Shown here piece by piece: positions 16,163 through 27,316 of a DNA stretch of 64,000 nucleotides. A program made the position numbers and the translations under genes. Source of the DNA: Luteimonas aquatica (GTDB taxonomy: Bacteria > Pseudomonadota > Gammaproteobacteria > Xanthomonadales > Xanthomonadaceae); contig NZ_JALBFU010000001.1 of NCBI RefSeq assembly GCF_022662575.1, positions 382,381-446,380 on the forward strand, written 5' to 3'. Within the stretch, counting starts at the first letter, position 1, and each line of letters begins with the position of its first letter. The notes under the pieces are model-generated. The model was given only the letters and a program-made list of their open reading frames with translations, did not search any database and was not told the origin of the DNA.

Positions 16163-17328
16163 GCGCACGCCCCCGGCTTCCCGAGGCGCAGGCGCCTGAC
16201 GACCGCGCGTTCTTCGCCTCGCTGGCGTCCCCGGCGATCCGCGCGCTGCGCGCCTACGATCCCGGCCACGACCTGGTCGCGCTGCGCGAGGCGTTCGCGC
16301 CGCGGGTGCTCATCGAGCTCGGCTCCAACGAGAATCCCTACGGCCCCAGCCCTAAGGCGCGCGAAGCCGCGGCGGCGGCGCTGGGCGAGATGCATCGCTA
16401 TCCCGACCCGCGCGGCGGCGCGCTCAAGCGCGCGCTCGCGGCCCGGCACGGCGTCGCGCCGGAGCAGGTTTCGCTCGGCAACGGCTCGCACGAACTGCTG
16501 ATGCACCTGGCGCAGGTGTTCGCCGGCCCCGGCGTCGACGTGGTGCTGCCGCAATACGGCTTCGCCGTGTTCGCGATCGCCGCGCGCGCGGCCGGGGCCA
16601 ACGCGGTGGTGGTGCCGGCGCTGCCCGCCGACGCGGCGATGCCCAACGGCCACGACCTCGATGCTCTCCTGGCGGCGGTCACGCCGGACACGCGCCTGCT
16701 GTACTTGGCCAACCCCAACAACCCGACCGGCACCTGGTACCCGGCCGAGGCCTTCGAACGCTTCATCGCGGCGGTACCCGAGCGCACGCTGGTGGTGGTG
16801 GACGAGGCCTACGCCGAATGCGCCGACGCGCCGGACTACGCCAGCGCGCTGTCGCTGCTGGACCGCCACCGCAATCTGCTGGTCACCCGCACCTTCAGCA
16901 AGGCCTATGCGCTGGCGGGCCTGCGCGTGGGCTGCGCGATCGGGCACCCGGAACTGATCGCGCTGCTCGAGCGCGCGCGGGAGAGCTTCAACATCAACGG
17001 CGTGGCGCTGGCGGCGGCCGAGGCCGCGCTCGGCGACGAGGCCTATCTGCGCGACACCCTGGCGCGCAACGCCGAGCAGCGCGAACGCCTGGCCGCGGCC
17101 CTGCGCGAGCGCGGCTGGCCGGTCTCGCCCTCGCAGACCAATTTCCTGCTGGTCGAGTTCGGTGCGGCCACGACGGCGATCGAGGCCGCGCTGCGCGCCG
17201 ACGGCGTCGTGCTGCGCCCGATGGGCGGCTACGGCCTGCCGGGGCACCTGCGCATCAGCGTGGGCGAGGAGGCGGAGAACCGCGGCCTGCTCGCCGCGCT
17301 CGACCGCATCGCGGACCGCGCGGCATGA
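16159..17328 (+). CDS. hisC: Histidinol-phosphate / aromatic aminotransferase (HisC family)
   Basis: 389 residues, class I/II PLP aminotransferase. SNENPYGPSP at 56-65 and the PLP Lys248 in TRTFSKAYALAGLRVG mark the HisC family; Asp215 (VVVDEAY) binds the pyridine nitrogen. It starts at a GTG in GTGA, overlapping pheA by 4 bases, and ends overlapping aroA by 4 bases (ATGA), so the three are tightly coupled. Copies in this position (hisC2/HisH-type) are thought to transaminate phenylpyruvate or 4-hydroxyphenylpyruvate as well as imidazole acetol phosphate, finishing Phe and Tyr synthesis. The exact substrate is an inference from context. Confidence 0.92.
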   Translation: MSARPRLPEAQAPDDRAFFASLASPAIRALRAYDPGHDLVALREAFAPRVLIELGSNENPYGPSPKAREAAAAALGEMHRYPDPRGGALKRALAARHGVAPEQVSLGNGSHELLMHLAQVFAGPGVDVVLPQYGFAVFAIAARAAGANAVVVPALPADAAMPNGHDLDALLAAVTPDTRLLYLANPNNPTGTWYPAEAFERFIAAVPERTLVVVDEAYAECADAPDYASALSLLDRHRNLLVTRTFSKAYALAGLRVGCAIGHPELIALLERARESFNINGVALAAAEAALGDEAYLRDTLARNAEQRERLAAALRERGWPVSPSQTNFLLVEFGAATTAIEAALRADGVVLRPMGGYGLPGHLRISVGEEAENRGLLAALDRIADRAA

Positions 17329-18638
17329 GCGGCGGCGGACGCTCCTGGATCGCGCTTCCGGGCACGGCGCTGCGCGGCGCGGCGACGGTGCCCGGCGACA
17401 AGTCGATCTCGCACCGCGCGGTGATGCTGGGCGCGCTCGCCGACGGCCGCTCACGCATCGACGGCTTCCTGGAAGGCGAGGACACCCGCGCCACCGCCGC
17501 GATCTTCGCGCGGCTCGGCGTGCGCATCGAGACGCCGACGCCCTCCACGCGGATCGTGCACGGCGTCGGCGTCGACGGCCTGCGGCCGACCGCCGAGGTG
17601 CTGGACTGCGGCAATGCCGGCACCGGCATGCGCCTGCTGGCCGGGCTGCTGGCCGGGCAATCCTTCGACAGCGTGCTGGTCGGCGACGCCTCGCTGTCGA
17701 AGCGGCCGATGCGCCGCGTGATCGACCCGCTCGCGCGCATGGGCGCGAGCATCGACGCGCAGGACGGCGGGTTGCCGCCGCTGCGCATCCACGGCGGCGG
17801 CGCGCTGCGCGGCATCGATTTCGCCGGCGAAGTGGCCAGCGCGCAGGTCAAGTCGGCGGTGCTGCTGGCCGGCCTGTACGCCGAGGGCGAGACCTCGGTG
17901 CGCGAGCCGCACCCCACCCGCGACTATACCGAGCGCATGCTCTCGGCCTTCGGCGTGGAGATCGAATACGCGCCGGGCTTCGCGCGCCTGCGCGGCGGCC
18001 AGCGCCTGCGCGCGCACGACGTCGCGGTGCCGGCGGATTTCTCCTCGGCCGCGTTCTTCCTGGTGGCCGCGAGCATCGTGCCGGGCTCGGAGCTGCGGCT
18101 GCGCGCGGTCGGCCTCAACCCGCGCCGCACCGGCCTGCTGGCCGCGCTGCGCGCGATGGGCGCCGACATCCGCGAGGAAAACGCCGCCACGCGCGCCGGC
18201 GAGGCGGTGGCCGACCTGGTGGTGCGCCACGCGCCGCTGCATGGCATCGAGGTGCCGGAGGCGCTGGTGCCGGACATGATCGACGAGTTCCCGGCGCTGA
18301 TGGCGGCGGCCGCCTGCGCGCAGGGCGCGACGGTGATCCGCGGCGCGGCCGAGTTGCGGGTGAAGGAATCCGACCGGCTCGCCGCCATGTCGGCCGGCCT
18401 GCAGGCGCTCGGCATCGAGGTGGAGGAAAGTCCCGACGGCGCGGTGGTGCAGGGCGGCGCGCTGCGCGGCGGCCGCATCGACAGCCTCGGCGACCACCGC
18501 ATCGCCATGGCGTTCGCGGCGGCGGCCCAGCGCGCCGGCGGCGAGGTGCGGATCGACGACGTCGACAACGTCGCGACCTCGTTCCCGGGGTTCGACGCGC
18601 TCGCGCGCGAGGCGGGATTCGGCCTGCGCGCGGGCTGA
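17325..18638 (+). CDS. aroA: 3-phosphoshikimate 1-carboxyvinyltransferase (EPSP synthase)
   Basis: 437 residues, two-domain EPSP synthase. Motifs in order: PGDKSISHRA (Lys26), GNAGTGMRLL at 96-105, SAQVK at 172-176, DEFPALM, RVKESDRL and DHRIAMA. It joins shikimate 3-phosphate and PEP on the way to chorismate, the substrate of PheA in the same operon. The position that is Ala in the glyphosate-tolerant CP4 enzyme is Gly99 here, as in sensitive forms. Start ATG at 17325 overlaps the hisC stop. Cytidylate kinase and rpsA, which often follow aroA directly, are 40 kb away in this window. A GC-rich stem spans the stop codon (about 18628-18652). Confidence 0.97.
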   Translation: MSGGGRSWIALPGTALRGAATVPGDKSISHRAVMLGALADGRSRIDGFLEGEDTRATAAIFARLGVRIETPTPSTRIVHGVGVDGLRPTAEVLDCGNAGTGMRLLAGLLAGQSFDSVLVGDASLSKRPMRRVIDPLARMGASIDAQDGGLPPLRIHGGGALRGIDFAGEVASAQVKSAVLLAGLYAEGETSVREPHPTRDYTERMLSAFGVEIEYAPGFARLRGGQRLRAHDVAVPADFSSAAFFLVAASIVPGSELRLRAVGLNPRRTGLLAALRAMGADIREENAATRAGEAVADLVVRHAPLHGIEVPEALVPDMIDEFPALMAAAACAQGATVIRGAAELRVKESDRLAAMSAGLQALGIEVEESPDGAVVQGGALRGGRIDSLGDHRIAMAFAAAAQRAGGEVRIDDVDNVATSFPGFDALAREAGFGLRAG

Positions 18639-18659
18639 GCCCGTGCGCGCCGTGCATCG

Positions 18660-19253
18660 CTACTGCTTGTCCAGCCGGTAGTCCACCGGCACCTTGACGC
18701 TGGAGGCCACGGCCTTGCCGTCCTTCATCGCCGGACGGAACTTCCAGCGACGCACCTCGGTCATCGCGGCGCGATCGAGCGTGCGCGAGCCGCTGCGTTG
18801 CGCCAGGCGCACGCTGCTGACCCGGCCGGCGGCATCGATGTCGGCCACCACCGTCACCGTGCCTTCCTCGCCGGCCCGGAAGGCCTCGCGCGGATAGTCC
18901 ACGTCGGGGCGCCCGATCAGCGCGACCTCGCGGTTGCGCGGCTTCTCGGCCTTGGCCACGGTGCGCGGTGCCGCCTTCTCGCCGGTGGCCTTGCCGCTCT
19001 TGCCGGCGGCGGTCGCGGCATCGGGCCGGTCGCCGCCCTCCGGCGCCACGAGCGCGCTTTCGGTGTTCGGCGGCACCGTGTCGAGCTGGCCCGGAGCGCT
19101 CGCGTGCTGGTTGTAGAAGTACCAGGCGAAGGCGATCAGGGCGATCAGCAGCAGGATCCAGATCAGCGGGCTGACGCTTTTGCTCGGCTCCGCGTCCTGG
19201 GACGGCGGGTCCTGGACGGATGGGTCTTCAAAGGGACGATGGGGGTCCGACAT
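18660..19253 (-). CDS. TonB-family protein
   Basis: 197 residues. A short cytoplasmic N-terminus, one membrane helix (about 29-46, LIWILLLIALIAFAWYFY), a periplasmic linker of Ala/Lys/Pro type and a C-terminal TonB domain (about 115-195): YPREAFRAGEEGTVTV, then SGSRTLDRAAMTEVRRWKFRPA. TonB proteins pass proton-motive energy from ExbB/ExbD to outer-membrane receptors. No exbB/exbD is nearby. The next gene on this strand (19408-20046) has the same layout, so the two are tandem paralogues. The gene converges on aroA. Confidence 0.87.
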   Translation of the reverse strand: MSDPHRPFEDPSVQDPPSQDAEPSKSVSPLIWILLLIALIAFAWYFYNQHASAPGQLDTVPPNTESALVAPEGGDRPDAATAAGKSGKATGEKAAPRTVAKAEKPRNREVALIGRPDVDYPREAFRAGEEGTVTVVADIDAAGRVSSVRLAQRSGSRTLDRAAMTEVRRWKFRPAMKDGKAVASSVKVPVDYRLDKQ

Positions 19254-19407
19254 GGCGATGGCTCCTTCTCGTGCGGAAGGCGCGGGCCGGCATGGCCGCG
19301 CCCCCTGGACAACGCCGAGAGGGTTCCACAGATCTTGTTGCGGTTGCGTTATGCGCGCGACGTGCGTTCAGTTTCCGGCCACCTGAACGCTTCGCGCGGC
19401 ATGGGCC

Positions 19408-21476
<2,069 letters not shown>

Positions 21477-21675
21477 ATCCGTCCCCTCGACGCCGGGCAT
21501 CCCGGGCGGCCGGCTGGCGCCGGCATTCCCGCGATAGCGGGCCTGGCGCGCGACGGCGGGACGAGCGGCGGCCTGCTCGAGGCCCCCCCTGAATTGATGC
21601 GAAATGCCCCCGCCAAAGCCTGCGCCGGCCCTGGTTCTTGTTGCCTTCATGGAATAAAAGTGTTCAAATAAACGG

Positions 21676-21691
21676 CATTGTTCCGACAATG
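21676..21691. promoter_or_regulatory. Palindrome before the LysR-type gene
   Basis: CATTGT-N4-ACAATG, perfect 6-bp arms, 11 bases before the ATG of the LysR-type gene within an A/T-rich stretch (about 21647-21700). Its place suggests autoregulation by the LysR-type protein; LysR boxes are usually T-N11-A, so this could equally bind another regulator. Confidence 0.5.
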
Positions 21692-21702
21692 GAATTATTG
21701 CC

Positions 21703-22722
21703 ATGCAGGACCTCAACGACCTCTATTACTTCGCCATGGTCGTCGATCACGGCGGTTTCGCCGCCGCAGAGCGCACCCTCGGCATCCCCAAGTCGCGCCT
21801 GAGCCGGCGCATCAGCCAGCTGGAGAACGAGCTCGGCGTGCGCCTGCTGCAGCGCTCCACGCGCCGCTTCGCGGTCACCGACGTCGGACAGAGCGTGCAC
21901 CGCCACGCCCAGTCGATGCTGGCCGAGGCCACCGCCGCGCGCGAAGTGGTCGATCGTCTCAGCGCCGAGCCACGCGGGGTGGTGCGGGTCAGCGTGCCGG
22001 TGGGGATCGCGCAGCAGTCGATGCCGCTGATCCTGCCGGAGTTTCTGGCCAAGTACCCGCAGGTGCGAGTGCAGATGCACGTCAGCAACCGCCGCGTCGA
22101 CGTCATCAACGAGGGCTTCGACGTCGCCATCCGCGTGCGCGCCAAGCTCGACGACGACGGCAGCCTGGTCATGCGCAGCTTCGGCCAGATCCAGGAACTG
22201 CTGGTGGCCAGCCCGAAGTACCTCGACCGCGCCGGCCGCCCGACGCAGCCGGAGGAATTGCACGACCATCTCACCCTGAGCATGAGCGAGGACGAGGTCC
22301 GTCAGCGCTGGGAGCTGCAGGGCAAGGACGGCGAGATCCGCCGCGTGGAGCTCAAGCCGCGCGTGTCCGGCTTCGACTTCCCGATGCTGATGGCGCTGGC
22401 CAAGCAGGGCCTGGGCATCACCATGCTGCCGGAGACCCTGTGCGCGGAAGCCGTGCGCAGCGGCGAGCTGGAAGTGGTGCTGCCCGACTGGCGCCTGCCG
22501 CAGGGCATCGCCCACGTCGTGTTCGCCTCGCGCCGCGGCCTGCTGCCGGCGGTGCGCGTATTCATCGATTACCTGGCCGAGAAGCTGCCGCCGCTGATCG
22601 AGGAGTCGCGCCTGAACTGCCAGAACTGCAAGGGCAAGTCGTCCTCCACCGGCAAGGCCGCGCCCGCCAACGGCGCGGGACGCAAGCCGGCCGGTGACAA
22701 TCCGCATGCCACAATACGCTGA
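21703..22722 (+). CDS. LysR-family transcriptional regulator
   Basis: 339 residues. Residues 1-60 are a winged helix-turn-helix (LNDLYYFAMVVDHGGFAAAER, then IPKSRLSRRISQLENELGVRLLQR), followed by a periplasmic-binding-protein-like effector domain (about 90-295) with the segment VSVPVGIAQQ. The C-terminus carries an extra 35-residue tail with CQNCKG and Lys/Gly-rich sequence, longer than in most LysR proteins; the CxxC pair could bind metal or sense redox but this is speculative. No target gene is divergent; serS lies upstream on the same strand. Effector unknown. Confidence 0.92.
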   Translation: MQDLNDLYYFAMVVDHGGFAAAERTLGIPKSRLSRRISQLENELGVRLLQRSTRRFAVTDVGQSVHRHAQSMLAEATAAREVVDRLSAEPRGVVRVSVPVGIAQQSMPLILPEFLAKYPQVRVQMHVSNRRVDVINEGFDVAIRVRAKLDDDGSLVMRSFGQIQELLVASPKYLDRAGRPTQPEELHDHLTLSMSEDEVRQRWELQGKDGEIRRVELKPRVSGFDFPMLMALAKQGLGITMLPETLCAEAVRSGELEVVLPDWRLPQGIAHVVFASRRGLLPAVRVFIDYLAEKLPPLIEESRLNCQNCKGKSSSTGKAAPANGAGRKPAGDNPHATIR

Positions 22723-22833
22723 GCGGGCCTGAGGCCCGGGCCGCGTCCCTCGGCGAGGGGCAGGGCAGGAATCGCGCCGGCCGGGGAGGGCCGCCGCGGG
22801 CAGGGCGTCGAACGAACGCCCCGAACGGTTTAC

Positions 22834-22923
22834 GGAGAGATGGCCGAGCGGTTTAAGGCACCGGTCTTGAAAACCGGCGAAGGGTCAAACCTTCCGTGGG
22901 TTCGAATCCCACTCTCTCCGCCA
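22834..22923 (+). tRNA. tRNA-Ser (anticodon UGA)
   Basis: 90 bases with encoded CCA. Class II tRNA with a long variable arm (CGAAGGGTCAAACCTTCCG), acceptor GGAGAGA pairing with TCTCTCC, anticodon stem CCGGT/ACCGG around CTTGAAA (anticodon TGA) and T arm GGGTTCGAATCCC. It decodes UCA and related codons. The downstream 1 kb is lower in GC than the flanks, but no copy of the tRNA end and no integrase is present. Confidence 0.96.
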
Positions 22924-22975
22924 GACTTGCATATGAATGCCCGTGGTTTAGGGGGCTTGCCTGGCATGGATCAGT

Positions 22976-23371
22976 CTAATGCGTGAACTTGACGCCATCG
23001 ATGATCTTGATCTTGCCCCAGGTGAAATCGCATTGACGGACAACCTCGGTCCCACGGTCACTCACTACGGGAACGCACCCGCCTGAAATCGTCACCGTTT
23101 TTGTATCCTGCTGAGACAGTGGCAACTCCAATGCCAAGCCATCGGGCACGGTATGCACAAGCGAAATATTCTCTGCGTAATCATCGACTAACGAGAAGAT
23201 CGCTTGCCCGTCCACTTCGAGCGAAAAAGCGTAATGCTTGAACGCCCCCGGATCGGTCATGCATATCTTTGCATGATGGTCTGCGATAGTTCTTTCTTCG
23301 CATCTCGTGTTAGCCGTAGCGATCGGCGCTACGCATAGCGCTGCGATCAATAGAATCGTTGCCCGTATCAT
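22976..23371 (-). CDS. Small secreted protein, function unknown
   Basis: 131 residues with a signal peptide (1-20, cleaved after ATA or TAN). The mature part has four Cys (in TRCEERT, KICMTD, GGCVPV and RQCDFTW), compatible with two disulfides, and beta-rich sequence. Codon use is markedly less GC-rich than in neighbours (for example GCATATCTTTGC on the plus strand), which suggests recent acquisition or weak selection. I do not recognise a family. It lies opposite to tRNA-Ser and is probably monocistronic. Confidence 0.65.
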   Translation of the reverse strand: MIRATILLIAALCVAPIATANTRCEERTIADHHAKICMTDPGAFKHYAFSLEVDGQAIFSLVDDYAENISLVHTVPDGLALELPLSQQDTKTVTISGGCVPVVSDRGTEVVRQCDFTWGKIKIIDGVKFTH

Positions 23372-23679
23372 CGACCTATATCCTTGGTAAGTGCTCCGTG
23401 CGCGATGAGATCATAGGGATAGGCCAAATCAGAAGCAATAAAAAGACCGGGCATTGCCCGGCCTGTCGTCTGCGCTGTCAGTCGTGGTGCCCTCAGCCAT
23501 AGCGCCTAGCAGGTCGCCGCGGAAACTATCGCTCTCGATGGACGTGGTCCTGTGCGGAGAGGCAGGGCGCTGCGCATCGCTCGATGCAGCGGCGCGGCAA
23601 ATCCATTAGCCGAAGTCCGGTGTCCGCAGCCTCCGGCCTTGCCGACATGCGAATGGGCGGCCAGAGGCTGCGCGGGCGC
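23372..23679. other. Gene-free stretch with a terminator
   Basis: 308 bases between two minus-strand secreted-protein genes. The left end must hold the promoter of the 22976-23371 gene; a hairpin terminator lies at 23440-23461. The remaining 200 bases read open on the minus strand but with Arg/Pro-rich, non-coding-like composition, so I call no gene. Confidence 0.5.
23440..23461 (-). terminator. Intrinsic terminator
   Basis: Stem CCGGGC/GCCCGG with a 3-base loop (23447-23461), followed on the minus strand by TCTTTTT (complement of 23440-23446). It would end a transcript coming from the 23680-23982 gene about 220 bases upstream. Confidence 0.75.
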
Positions 23680-23982
23680 CTATCGGGCGGCGAGCGCGGT
23701 CGAGATCTCGCGCAATTGCTCCGCCGTGAGCGGGCGCGTGGACGCCATTGCTGTGTGCGAGGGCGCGACGCCTCTCGTCCTGGCCTCGACGGGCGGAATC
23801 GCCGCATAGCAGGGACGCCTGCAGTACGCGTAGCAGGCCTGCTGGCTGTCCCAGTACGAGCCGTCCGTCGGGCAGTAGTAGGAAGTGGGCGGGGGATCCT
23901 GCGACGCGTCGGCTGCGAGCGGGGCCAAGGCGATCAGCAGGGAAGGGGCGAGAGCGAACAAGCGAAGCGAATGCGCATTCAT
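23680..23982 (-). CDS. Small exported Cys-rich protein, function unknown
   Basis: 100 residues. A signal peptide (1-26, ending ADAS) leads into SYYCPTDGSYWDSQQACYAYCRRPCY, which has four closely spaced Cys, and then a Pro/Ala/Thr tail ending LTAEQLREISTALAAR. The compact Cys pattern suggests a disulfide-rich exported peptide. The ATG at 23982 is preceded by AGG at fair spacing; an ATG three codons upstream is the alternative. I do not recognise a family. The gene is the first after the diguanylate cyclase on this strand, 114 bases away. Confidence 0.55.
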   Translation of the reverse strand: MNAHSLRLFALAPSLLIALAPLAADASQDPPPTSYYCPTDGSYWDSQQACYAYCRRPCYAAIPPVEARTRGVAPSHTAMASTRPLTAEQLREISTALAAR

Positions 23983-24096
23983 GGTCGACATCCTGTGTGC
24001 GTTGTGAGAGCCATGCGTGCCTGCATGGCGGTTCGATTCTGCGCCGCCGCCCGGCGATGATGCATGCTGCATTGCGCAAGCATGGATCATCGCGTG

Positions 24097-25560
24097 TCAC
24101 GAATCGTCGTGCGTCCAGTCCGCAAGCTGCACGCGGTTGCGGCCGGCATCCTTGGCCCGGTACAGCGCCTCGTCGGCCGCCTGCAGCAACGACGCGATCG
24201 TGCCCTGTGAGGACTGGTGGATCGAGCCGACGCCGGCGCTGATGGTCATGCCGACCGGGAACTCCTCCGAGATCCGCTCGATGCGTTCCACCGCCTCGCG
24301 CATGGCGTTGGCGATCTGCACGGCCTGCTCCGGCGACGTGCCGGGAAGGATCACCGCGAATTCCTCGCCGCCGTATCTGGCGACGAGGTCGCCGCTGCGC
24401 TTGGCATGGGCGAGGAGGGTCAGGCCCACCAGGCGGATGCCCGCGTCGCCGGCCTGGTGTCCCCAGCGGTCGTTGAGCTGCTTGAAATGGTCGATGTCGA
24501 TCAGGATCAGCGAGAGCCACTCCACGCCGCGGCGGATGCGGCTCCATTCCGCGCGCAATGCGTCGTCGAACCGCCGGCGGTTCGCCAGGCCGGTCAACGC
24601 GTCGACGCGGGTCAGCTCGCCCAGGTATTCCCGCTCCCGGGAGTCGCGCAGCTGGATGCGGACGCTGCGGGCGCCGTAGCCGATCATGGCGGTGAAGAAG
24701 CCGGCGGCGGCCAGCGGCAGGTCGTAGGGGGCGACCTTCGCCGCGACGATCAGCAGCGCCACGGGAAGGATCAGCGGGCTGGCCGTGTCGACCAGCTTGG
24801 CCAGCCTCGACGGCGCGGCGGGAATCCGCTCCGGCCGCGCGGGCCGAAGCGCGTCGAAGGCGAGCAGGACGAACGGGATGCCGATCAGCACGTCCGGCAT
24901 CTGGCCGTAGGACGAGACGTCGAAGTGGTTGATGAAGGCGGCCACGATCATGTAGACGAGGGCGAACCTGCACATGATCCGGAAGAATCTGCGGGTGGCC
25001 GGTTCGTCCGCCGCGATCCATCGGATCGATGCGAAGAGGGCGATGAAGACGTTCTCGATGTCGAACATCAGCCGCAACTGCTCGACGCCGCTCTCGTCGG
25101 AGCCCTGCAGCGTCGAGAAGGTCAGCGTGTGCACGGTGAACAGGGCGCCCAGGACGACCGCCAGCAGCGCGTCGATGCCGCGCACGATGCGATCCTCGCC
25201 CGCGTCGCTGGCGAGCGCGTAGGTGAGGGGCACGCCGTAGACGACGTACAGCAGCAGGCTGATCGAGGTCGAGGCGTCGGGCATGGCGCGGAACAGCTCG
25301 TCCACCATGGTGCCGGTCATGCCGCCCGCCCACAGCAGCAGGCCGAACGCGAGCATGTTCCACTTGCCCCGAAGCGCTTCGGGATGCCGGCCTTGCCGCA
25401 TGCAGGCGGCAGCGGCCAGCAACGGCGCGCAAATCAGGAAGGTGAAGGAGAGCGAACGGCCGGCCTGCGGAAACGCCCAGATCGACAGCGCATGCAGGGC
25501 CGGATAGGCGATGGCCGCGATCGCCGGTCCGGTTGTGCGTTCTGGGAGCATCCTTCGCAT
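24097..25560 (-). CDS. Membrane-bound diguanylate cyclase (GGDEF)
   Basis: 487 residues. About eight membrane helices occupy residues 10-300, forming a 7TM-type sensor region without a recognised ligand site. The cytoplasmic C-terminal GGDEF domain (about 320-480) has the intact active site GGEEF and the inhibitory site RSGD five residues before it (RxxD-x5-GGEEF), plus IDIDHFKQLNDRWGH. It should condense two GTP to cyclic di-GMP, with product inhibition, controlling attachment or motility. The start at 25560 is the first of two nearby ATGs. No partner gene is in operon with it. Confidence 0.93.
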   Translation of the reverse strand: MRRMLPERTTGPAIAAIAYPALHALSIWAFPQAGRSLSFTFLICAPLLAAAACMRQGRHPEALRGKWNMLAFGLLLWAGGMTGTMVDELFRAMPDASTSISLLLYVVYGVPLTYALASDAGEDRIVRGIDALLAVVLGALFTVHTLTFSTLQGSDESGVEQLRLMFDIENVFIALFASIRWIAADEPATRRFFRIMCRFALVYMIVAAFINHFDVSSYGQMPDVLIGIPFVLLAFDALRPARPERIPAAPSRLAKLVDTASPLILPVALLIVAAKVAPYDLPLAAAGFFTAMIGYGARSVRIQLRDSREREYLGELTRVDALTGLANRRRFDDALRAEWSRIRRGVEWLSLILIDIDHFKQLNDRWGHQAGDAGIRLVGLTLLAHAKRSGDLVARYGGEEFAVILPGTSPEQAVQIANAMREAVERIERISEEFPVGMTISAGVGSIHQSSQGTIASLLQAADEALYRAKDAGRNRVQLADWTHDDS

Positions 25561-25812
25561 CCGCAGCTCGACCGTCAGTGCAATGTCCGCATGGGCTGGA
25601 GTATGCGAAATGCTGGGCCAAGGGTCGAGCGCATGGGCGTCAAGGCGTCACGGTTTGAAGCGAATGCAGCTCGCCATGGCCTTGCGGGGCGCGGTTGTCA
25701 TCGATGCCATCGTCGCGCTCGACATGCGGACGCCGGCGAACGCGATTCCGCCGTGACCGCCCCTGCGCGACTGCCCTTGTCCATGGCGCGCCGTCAAGCC
25801 CGGGCGCGGCTT

Positions 25813-26124
25813 TCAGGCCGCGTCGCCACGCGTGACCGCCAGCAGCAATCGCACGAACGCCAGGGTCTGCGCGCTGATCCGCCCGCAGCCGACGCAGCCG
25901 CGGTCGTCGTAGTCGTCGGAGACGCGCTGCAGCGCGCCGCGCAGCTCCTCGGCGATCTTCTGCTCCGGCGAGAGCAGGGCCTGCAAGGGATGCTCCGGCG
26001 AGCCGTCGCCGATCACGTCCGCGTCGCCGGCATAGCTGCAATCCAGCGATACCGTGCCGTCCGAGAAGTGGGTCGAGACATAGCTCACCTGCTTCCGTGC
26101 CGTGACGCACTTGTCCTGTTTCAA
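25813..26124 (-). CDS. Small protein with CxxC, function unknown
   Basis: 103 residues from a TTG start at 26124, chosen because a G-rich Shine-Dalgarno run (GGGGGGAAG) lies just before it and because earlier in-frame codons give Arg/Pro-rich non-coding-like sequence. Six residues in is one Cys; a Cys pair CVGC sits at 77-80 in DDRGCVGCGRIS. No signal peptide or membrane segment is seen. The central part (SPEQKIAEELRGALQRVSDDYD) is helical. I know no family. Divergent from the ZIP transporter, with 215 bases between starts. Confidence 0.5.
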   Translation of the reverse strand: MKQDKCVTARKQVSYVSTHFSDGTVSLDCSYAGDADVIGDGSPEHPLQALLSPEQKIAEELRGALQRVSDDYDDRGCVGCGRISAQTLAFVRLLLAVTRGDAA

Positions 26125-26339
26125 TGGTCTTCCCCCCTGTTGCCGGTCCAGTGTAAGCAATCCGCGCCGGGCAGGGGCGAGGCGGGGCCGGATGGGGCGC
26201 TGAGGCCCCGAATCGGGGGACGCGGCGGCCATGGCGGCAAGCGGGCCGCGTTCGGCACGCGCGATTGCACCCGATTCCGGCCGGAGACGGTCCCGCGCGA
26301 AAAAGCAACGGCTGGGCAGGCGGCCGGGCATGTGCTGTG

Positions 26340-27242
26340 ATGGCCGGCATGCACTCACAGAGCCTGCCCGCCGCCGCCGCGTTGCGCCGACTGCTCGGCT
26401 TCGGGATCGTGGTGCTGGGCCTGTTCGCCGCGCTACAGATGGGATGGCAGCACCTGCAGCGCGACTATCCGGCGCCGGTGTTCGCGGCGTTCCTGGCCGG
26501 GTTGATGGCGGCCGGGGCGACCGCGCTCGGCGCGCTGCCGGTGGCCTTCCCGCAGCGGGTTTCCGATCGCGTGCAGGACAGCCTGTTCGGATTCGGCGCG
26601 GGCGTGATGCTGGCGGTGGCCGCCTTCTCGCTGATCGTGCCGGGCATCGAGGCGGCCAAGGCGCAGGGGGCGAGCGCGCTCGGCGCCGGGTGCGTGGTCG
26701 GCGGAGGCATTCTGCTCGGGGCGCTGGCCTTGCTGGCGGTGGAGCGCTTCCTGCCGCACGAGCACTTCATCAAGGGCCGCGAATGGCAGTCGATCACCAC
26801 GCTGCGCCGCGCCTGGCTGTTCGTGTTCGCGATCCTGCTGCACAACCTGCCCGAGGGGCTGGCGATCGGCGTGGCCTATGCCGGCATCGAGGAATCGCGC
26901 GCCAGCGCGCTGGCGACCGGGATCGCGATCCAGGACATTCCCGAAGGCCTGGTGGTGGCCGCGGCCTTGGTGGCGGCCGGCTACCGGCGCCGGACCGCGG
27001 TGCTGATCGGCATGGCGTCGGGATTGATCGAGCCGGTCGGCGCGCTGCTCGGCTCGATCGTGGTCCGGGTCTCCCTGCCGCTGCTGCCGTGGGGACTGGC
27101 GTTCGCCGCGGGCGCGATGCTGTTCGTCATCAGCCACGAAATCATTCCTGAATCGCACCGCAAGGGGCACGAGGCGTTCGCCACCGGCGGCTTGATCCTC
27201 GGCTTCGTGCTGATGATGATTTTGGACCTGTCGTTTCACTGA
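26340..27242 (+). CDS. ZIP-family metal transporter
   Basis: 300 residues with about eight membrane helices. The metal path of ZIP proteins is recognisable: HNLPEGLAIGVA in one helix and QDIPEGLVVA in the next, and SHEIIPESHRKGHE near the C-terminus with extra histidines. It imports divalent metals, usually zinc, across the inner membrane; specificity cannot be read. Starts at 26340 and 26349 are both possible, neither with a strong ribosome site. The response regulator gene follows after 74 bases on the same strand but has its own ribosome site. Confidence 0.9.
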   Translation: MAGMHSQSLPAAAALRRLLGFGIVVLGLFAALQMGWQHLQRDYPAPVFAAFLAGLMAAGATALGALPVAFPQRVSDRVQDSLFGFGAGVMLAVAAFSLIVPGIEAAKAQGASALGAGCVVGGGILLGALALLAVERFLPHEHFIKGREWQSITTLRRAWLFVFAILLHNLPEGLAIGVAYAGIEESRASALATGIAIQDIPEGLVVAAALVAAGYRRRTAVLIGMASGLIEPVGALLGSIVVRVSLPLLPWGLAFAAGAMLFVISHEIIPESHRKGHEAFATGGLILGFVLMMILDLSFH

Positions 27243-27316
27243 CTTCGCCTTCACCTGGGGATATCGACAATGTGCGTGGGCGCGATTCGCAAGAATCGGG
27301 GAAGCAGGGGGACGCG

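Noticed and set aside
17325-18638. Possibility that aroA encodes a glyphosate-tolerant EPSP synthase, as its GDKS and SAQVK segments resemble class II enzymes.
   Set aside because: The position that is Ala in the tolerant CP4 enzyme is Gly99 here, which argues for a sensitive enzyme; sequence alone cannot settle tolerance.
23526-23807. Open frame on the minus strand overlapping the 23680-23982 gene.
   Set aside because: Arg/Pro-rich composition, no ribosome site and no conserved-looking segment; the overlapping frame has a signal peptide and ordered cysteines.
22924-24096. Possible genomic island inserted at tRNA-Ser, because the following region is lower in GC and contains unknown genes.
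   Set aside because: No copy of the tRNA 3' end is visible as a second attachment site, and no integrase, transposase or phage gene is present.
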